The position numbers were made by a program, and so were the translations under genes. Shown here piece after piece: positions 62,789 to 64,000 of a DNA stretch of 64,000 nucleotides. The notes beneath the pieces were generated by a model that was not told the DNA's origin, did no database searches, and saw nothing but the letters and a program-made list of their open reading frames with translations. Origin of the DNA: Eisenbergiella tayi (GTDB taxonomy: Bacteria > Bacillota > Clostridia > Lachnospirales > Lachnospiraceae); assembly GCF_001881565.1 (NCBI RefSeq), contig NZ_MPDJ01000002.1:186001-250000 (forward strand), written 5' to 3'. Position 1 is the first letter of the stretch, and the number at the start of each line of letters is the position of its first letter.

Positions 62789-64000
62789 TTATTTCACCAC
62801 TACCCGTACCCTGTCCAGATTCCGGCACTGTACGAATATATCGTCCAGCTTTCCATCCCTGCTGCTCTGGACCTTCAGCACAGGAAAATAGATCCCCGGC
62901 TTTTCAAACACATGCGTCGTTTTTACATATGCGATACGTCCGTCCTCTTCTTTTACCAAATCTTCATATTTGCTGAAATCATCCGTCCTTTCGTAATCCC
63001 ATGCTGCCGCCGTCACCCTTCCTGCCATAGGCGGCACTTCAATTCTGGCGGTAAAGGAAACCGGCTCACCGGCTTTTACGATAATGCTTTTTTCCCCATT
63101 CGCCCTTGCATCCACTACAGGCTGAAGGCCGCCACGCTCTCCGGCTGTTTCCGGCACCTTTATCTGTCCGTCTTCCAGACGGTAGCTGGTGGTGGGCAGC
63201 GGAGCGATCCCTTTTTCACACCAGTCCGCCAAATCCAGCAGGGCCTGATGAAGAATCCCCAGATAATCTACCTGATGCTGTTTGTCATCCAGATAACCAG
63301 CCCTGTCATCATGAATACAGTGGTCATTATAATACAGACGGAACCAGTTCTCCTCATCCCCGTCCTTTGCCTTTCTCACCGCGTTCCGGTACCAGTCTCC
63401 GTGCCATGCCAGAGCGCTTTCATCCAAAATGCTGCAGACCGCAATCACTTTTCCGTTGATCCGTCCGTCTGGCACACTCCCGCCTCCATTCTGCGCGATC
63501 AAAGGCGCGATCAGCACAGGCAGCTGGGGATAAAGAGGTTTTCCGTCCTCATCACGGTACTGGTCATATACCCGGTAGCTCGCATCGGGAACCTGATGGC
63601 GCTGAAGAGTCTGCATCGCCAGATAATCGCTGTTATCGATCATTATCTGATCCCCTTCCGCCAGACCTGCCAGGGAATCCGTTCCATTACTGCCGTCATA
63701 GGCACTGCTCACGTTAAGAAGCTCTCCCTCAATTTTATCAATCGGACATTCCTTTCCCTTTGCCCTGCCGCTCATGACACGGATGCGGCTGTGATAAAGA
63801 CAGGCGTCTTCAGCAGGAAGCTCCGACAGCCGGATTACCGGAGTTTCATTGTTGCCGATTAACGTATTCAGCCAGCTGTTATCCACACTGTTATATATCT
63901 CTTCTGCCGATTTCTTTTCTTTATAAATCAGTTCTTTCACCGTAGTGACAAACCGGACCCTGTCCTTTGCCTCCATACTGTCCGGATCCGAACCCGCAAA
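62789..64000 (-). CDS. large hydrolase-like protein with C-terminal PKD-like domain, partial
   Basis: The frame is open to the right edge; ATG 63976 is internal or at best a weak start because the reading continues (FAGSDPDS before it). Of 403 visible residues, the middle has PVLIAPLIAQNGGG, ALAWHGDWYRNAVRKA and WFRLYYNDHCIHDD. The last resembles the catalytic His region of tannase/feruloyl-esterase-like alpha/beta hydrolases, but I see no nucleophile in the visible part. Residues after about 300 form a PKD-like beta domain (ITAAAWDYE-type and THVFEKPGIYFPVLKVQS). The identification is tentative. Confidence 0.5.
   Translation of the reverse strand, partial: FAGSDPDSMEAKDRVRFVTTVKELIYKEKKSAEEIYNSVDNSWLNTLIGNNETPVIRLSELPAEDACLYHSRIRVMSGRAKGKECPIDKIEGELLNVSSAYDGSNGTDSLAGLAEGDQIMIDNSDYLAMQTLQRHQVPDASYRVYDQYRDEDGKPLYPQLPVLIAPLIAQNGGGSVPDGRINGKVIAVCSILDESALAWHGDWYRNAVRKAKDGDEENWFRLYYNDHCIHDDRAGYLDDKQHQVDYLGILHQALLDLADWCEKGIAPLPTTSYRLEDGQIKVPETAGERGGLQPVVDARANGEKSIIVKAGEPVSFTARIEVPPMAGRVTAAAWDYERTDDFSKYEDLVKEEDGRIAYVKTTHVFEKPGIYFPVLKVQSSRDGKLDDIFVQCRNLDRVRVVVK

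Overview
The window looks like the chromosome of a gut Lachnospiraceae-type Firmicute (inference). It has AGGAGG-type ribosome sites, CUT1 sugar ABC transporters with lipoprotein binding proteins and YesM/AraC two-component control, glycoside hydrolases, a sulfatase, an MCP and large c-di-GMP proteins. No rRNA, tRNA or CRISPR array was seen.

Layout. 1-4820: a leftward sugar locus (GH78 rhamnosidase running off the edge, two CUT1 permeases, a binding lipoprotein). A MITE-like element of about 292 bp, with 95-bp inverted arms and an 8-bp direct repeat, lies between the two permease genes. 5147-6205: a YeiH-type membrane protein. 6311-26935: a leftward, nearly gap-free 17-gene exopolysaccharide (EPS) or capsule operon. 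In transcription order it encodes HddA heptose kinase, an acyl-adenylating ligase, a small DivIVA-like coiled coil, an HddC-GmhB fusion, a WecG/TagA transferase, GT4, a metallophosphoesterase, two chain-length (PCP) proteins of which one carries a degenerate GGDEF domain, Wzy, GT4, SGNH hydrolase, GT2, a flippase-glycosyltransferase fusion, acyltransferase 3, a hexapeptide acetyltransferase and a secreted GH26.

26936-28183 is the most striking part: an invertible promoter switch. Two inverted copies of an 18-bp site (9-bp arms around a 6-bp asymmetric spacer) flank about 270 bp containing a near-consensus promoter. A complete tyrosine recombinase gene ends 4 bp beyond the right site. As sequenced, the promoter points away from the EPS operon (OFF). 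Both sites also form terminator hairpins whose stems use bases inside the segment, so inversion would turn the promoter toward the operon and at the same time break the terminator in front of it.

28525-49290: a TrxR-like flavoprotein without its CxxC; a sugar-binding lipoprotein overlapping a hybrid histidine kinase; an MCP; an APH-fold kinase-like protein; a lipoprotein; an operon of His-rich secreted protein, ECF sigma factor and His-rich anti-sigma factor with an ECF-type promoter; a 1333-aa PAS/GGDEF/GAF/EAL protein; a PEP-synthase-like ATP-grasp protein; and an AKR/ADH pair divergent from a MerR regulator with a classic 19-bp-spacer promoter.

49359-64000: a leftward glycan-use locus with sulfatase, GH42, CUT1 transporter, YesM/AraC two-component system, SGNH esterase, GH43 and a partial PKD-containing hydrolase-like protein.
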